Assembly: GCF_014652235.1 (NCBI RefSeq)
Contig: NZ_BMYK01000026.1
Location: 1-64,000, forward strand
Direction of reading: 5' to 3'
DNA from: Pseudorhodoferax aquiterrae
GTDB lineage: Bacteria; Pseudomonadota; Gammaproteobacteria; Burkholderiales; Burkholderiaceae_C
DNA: 64,000 bases
The notes under the pieces were generated by a model. That model saw only the letters and a program-made list of their open reading frames with translations. It was not told the DNA's origin and did no database searches. This document shows positions 62,072-64,000 of this stretch, in pieces (the stretch's first letter is position 1; the number at the start of each line of letters is the position of its first letter). Both the position numbers and the translations under genes were made by a program.

Positions 62072-63865
62072 ATGCTGGAACTGCTCACAGGCGCGTCAGA
62101 AGCCGAGAGAGAGCGCCTTCTCGTTCTGGAGGCGACCAAGCTCGTCGATTCGCCTGCGACCGAGGATTTCGACCGGATCACGCGGCTTGCTGCTGCAATG
62201 TTCAACGTTCCCACGGCGCTGATCTCCTTCATCACCCACGACCGCCAGTGGTTCAAGTCAAAGGTCGGCATGGAGGTGCCGGAGACGGAGCGAGGGGCCG
62301 CGTTCTGCGACCACGCGATTCGTTCGTCCGATGTCCTGGTGGTGGAAGACGCCGCCAGGGACCGGCGTTTCAAATTCAACCGTCTGGTCTGTGGTCAGCC
62401 GGGCATCCGGTTCTATGCCGGCGCCCCGCTCATCACGCAGAGCGGCCATGCACTCGGCAGCCTGTGCATCATTGACACCGAACCGAGAGAGCTATCGGAG
62501 CAGGAAGCATCCCAACTCAAAGATTTGGCCGCGCTCGTCATGGTGCAGATCGAGCGGACGGTTTCCGTCGGGCGCGTCCACGAAGTCACCCATTTGCCCA
62601 ATCGAGCCCAACTGCGGTCCGATCTGCAGGACTTGGCCATGGCCGGTGACCCGGGCGCACGCGCACTCGCTCTGGTGGACGTCATGAGCAGCTCGCAGGT
62701 GCAATCGGCCTTGCTCGCGCTTGGCCTTCCTGCCCTCGAGCGCTCCGTTCGCGTCATCGGCAGCAGGCTTGGCAGCCTGCTTGGCTCGGACATCACCGTC
62801 TACCACGTCAGCGAGACCCGCTTCGCGTTCATGCTGAGCGTTGGCCAGCAGGAGGAAGCATCGACCAAGCTGGAATGGATCATGGCGCGCATGCGCGAGC
62901 CGTTCCGCTTCGATGGCGTCGCGTTCACACTGGAGGCGCGGTGCGGTGCGCTGATGTTCGATGCCAAATCGGACGGTCGCCGGGACCTGCTGCGCATGGC
63001 AACTTCAGCCTTGGTGCAAGCGGGGGCAGAGTCCGCCGCGCTGCGCTGGTATGCGGCGGACATGGACGTCCCTCATAGACGGGCCTACGCGTTGGTCAAG
63101 ATGCTTCCGGAGAGCCTGGAGAACGGCGAATTTCGATTGGTGTACCAACCCAAACTGGACGTTGCGAAGAGGCGCTTTTCCGGCGTCGAAGCGCTGCTGC
63201 GCTGGTCCCACCCCGTGATGGGCACCATCTCCCCCGCCGAATTCGTCCCGGCCATCGAAAAGACGGCCGCGATCCATCAGCTGACGGACTGGGTGCTCGA
63301 AGCAGCGCTTGCGCAGACCGCTGAATGGCAAAGCCAAGGGCTGTTCATCACCGTCGCGGTCAACGCCTCTGCCAAGAACTTGGAGCATCCTGAGTTTGCA
63401 AGCAAGGTCCGAGAAGCATGCGATCGCCACCGCGTCGACCCGAAGTGGCTGCATATCGAATGCACCGAGAACTCAGTGCTGACGGGAAGCCGGACTTCGG
63501 ACACCCTGCAAGAGATCGAGAAGTTGGGTGTGCAGATTTCCCTCGACGATTTTGGGGTCGGCTACTCGAATATCGCGTGCCTGAACCGGCTGCCCGTATC
63601 CTTACTCAAGCTGGACCGCTCGCTGGTCGCACCCATTGCCACGGACTTCCGCGCTTGGACGCTTGCGCAGTCGCTCATCGACTTCGGTCACTGCCTAGGC
63701 TACCGGATGCTGGCCGAAGGGGTGGAAGACGCGGAGACTTACGAAATGCTCGTCCAAGCAGGATGCGACGCGATCCAGGGCTACTTCGTCTCAAGGCCCA
63801 TCGAGGCGACGGACCTGTTGCCGTTTCTCCGTGCGCAGATTCCAGCTCGATTGTTGGTCAGCTGA
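62072..63865 (+). CDS. GAF - degenerate GGDEF - EAL phosphodiesterase
   Basis: 597 residues from ATG 62072 (AAAGGG upstream); the frame is open to 61976 but that part has no protein features. A GAF domain covers about 20-165 (FDRITRLAAAMFNVPTALIS, RFYAGAPLITQSGHALGSLC) and is very like the GAF of the cyclase at 38720. A GGDEF-like fold at about 170-335 retains THLPNRAQL but has SETRF in place of GGDEF, so it cannot make c-di-GMP and may bind GTP or be structural. The EAL domain is complete: VEALLRW (E373), NASAKNL, ECTENSV, LDDFGVGYS, LKLDRSL, AEGVE. A c-di-GMP phosphodiesterase gated by a GAF ligand is expected. Confidence 0.92.
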   Translation: MLELLTGASEAERERLLVLEATKLVDSPATEDFDRITRLAAAMFNVPTALISFITHDRQWFKSKVGMEVPETERGAAFCDHAIRSSDVLVVEDAARDRRFKFNRLVCGQPGIRFYAGAPLITQSGHALGSLCIIDTEPRELSEQEASQLKDLAALVMVQIERTVSVGRVHEVTHLPNRAQLRSDLQDLAMAGDPGARALALVDVMSSSQVQSALLALGLPALERSVRVIGSRLGSLLGSDITVYHVSETRFAFMLSVGQQEEASTKLEWIMARMREPFRFDGVAFTLEARCGALMFDAKSDGRRDLLRMATSALVQAGAESAALRWYAADMDVPHRRAYALVKMLPESLENGEFRLVYQPKLDVAKRRFSGVEALLRWSHPVMGTISPAEFVPAIEKTAAIHQLTDWVLEAALAQTAEWQSQGLFITVAVNASAKNLEHPEFASKVREACDRHRVDPKWLHIECTENSVLTGSRTSDTLQEIEKLGVQISLDDFGVGYSNIACLNRLPVSLLKLDRSLVAPIATDFRAWTLAQSLIDFGHCLGYRMLAEGVEDAETYEMLVQAGCDAIQGYFVSRPIEATDLLPFLRAQIPARLLVS

Positions 63866-64000
63866 GCGGTGCCCGGCGAGGTGGCCCACGGCAGCTGCCA
63901 AGCGCGCCGACTGAGTCCGCCCTGCCGGAGAAGTTTGCGCGCAGTTTGTCGACACGTGCTCAACCACATCCGTTCGCATCTGCAAGAGCCAGCGCAGCGC

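Noticed and set aside
1-64000. Ku gene, ABC transporter, exosortase, tRNA and rRNA genes
   Set aside because: Looked for as partners or markers and not found in any frame of the window.

Overview
The window reads as chromosomal DNA from a GC-rich, motile, environmental Gram-negative bacterium, most likely a betaproteobacterium of the order Burkholderiales. The basis is the PEP-CTERM protein with a sigma-54 type promoter, the style of the IS66 and LigD proteins, a chemoreceptor with a CheR-docking tail, and a very large number of c-di-GMP enzymes. There is no rRNA, tRNA or housekeeping marker to fix the genus.

Layout. 1-1.6 kb: the right part of a decayed IS66 element (tnpA, frameshifted tnpB and tnpC) cut at its left side by what looks like the end of an IS21-like element. 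2.1-9.1 kb: a lone antitoxin-like DNA-binding protein, a divergent response regulator/histidine kinase pair, the first of two paralogous small winged-helix-like proteins, a frameshifted MASE4 hybrid kinase, a dCache diguanylate cyclase and a DUF3606 protein. 9.4-12.8 kb: a single ORF fusing an exonuclease III-type nuclease to all three domains of the NHEJ ligase LigD. 13.1-16.2 kb: an EAL remnant, a THxN-type PEP-CTERM protein behind a -24/-12 promoter, the second winged-helix paralogue and a hypothetical gene. 16.3-22.7 kb: a LOV (blue-light) hybrid histidine kinase divergent from a response regulator, a DUF421 membrane protein flanked by two copies of a structured minus-strand RNA element, a zinc-ribbon membrane protein and an orphan TAXI-type solute-binding protein.

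22.8-36.8 kb is a five-gene minus-strand operon. In transcription order it encodes a TolC-like outer-membrane lipoprotein, a HlyD-type adaptor, a 2703-residue Ig/Calx-beta/VCBS surface protein, a second adaptor with a GAF-like front, and an M50 site-2-protease-like membrane metallopeptidase with its own HlyD-like tail. No ABC or other ATPase is present. This is the best candidate for a poorly described secretion and surface-display system.

37-64 kb is nearly all signalling: four diguanylate cyclases, two GGDEF-EAL proteins, one GAF-degenerate GGDEF-EAL protein, one HD-GYP phosphodiesterase, three chemoreceptors (one with an in-frame stop), a dCache hybrid kinase and a GspG-like pseudopilin directly ahead of a GGDEF-EAL gene. 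Together the window pairs a large adhesin and extracellular-matrix proteins with the c-di-GMP and light/chemical sensing machinery that could control attachment. That functional link is inference. Several genes here are visibly broken (tnpB, tnpC, the MASE4 kinase, one chemoreceptor, the EAL remnant), so the region is either evolving quickly or carries a few assembly errors.
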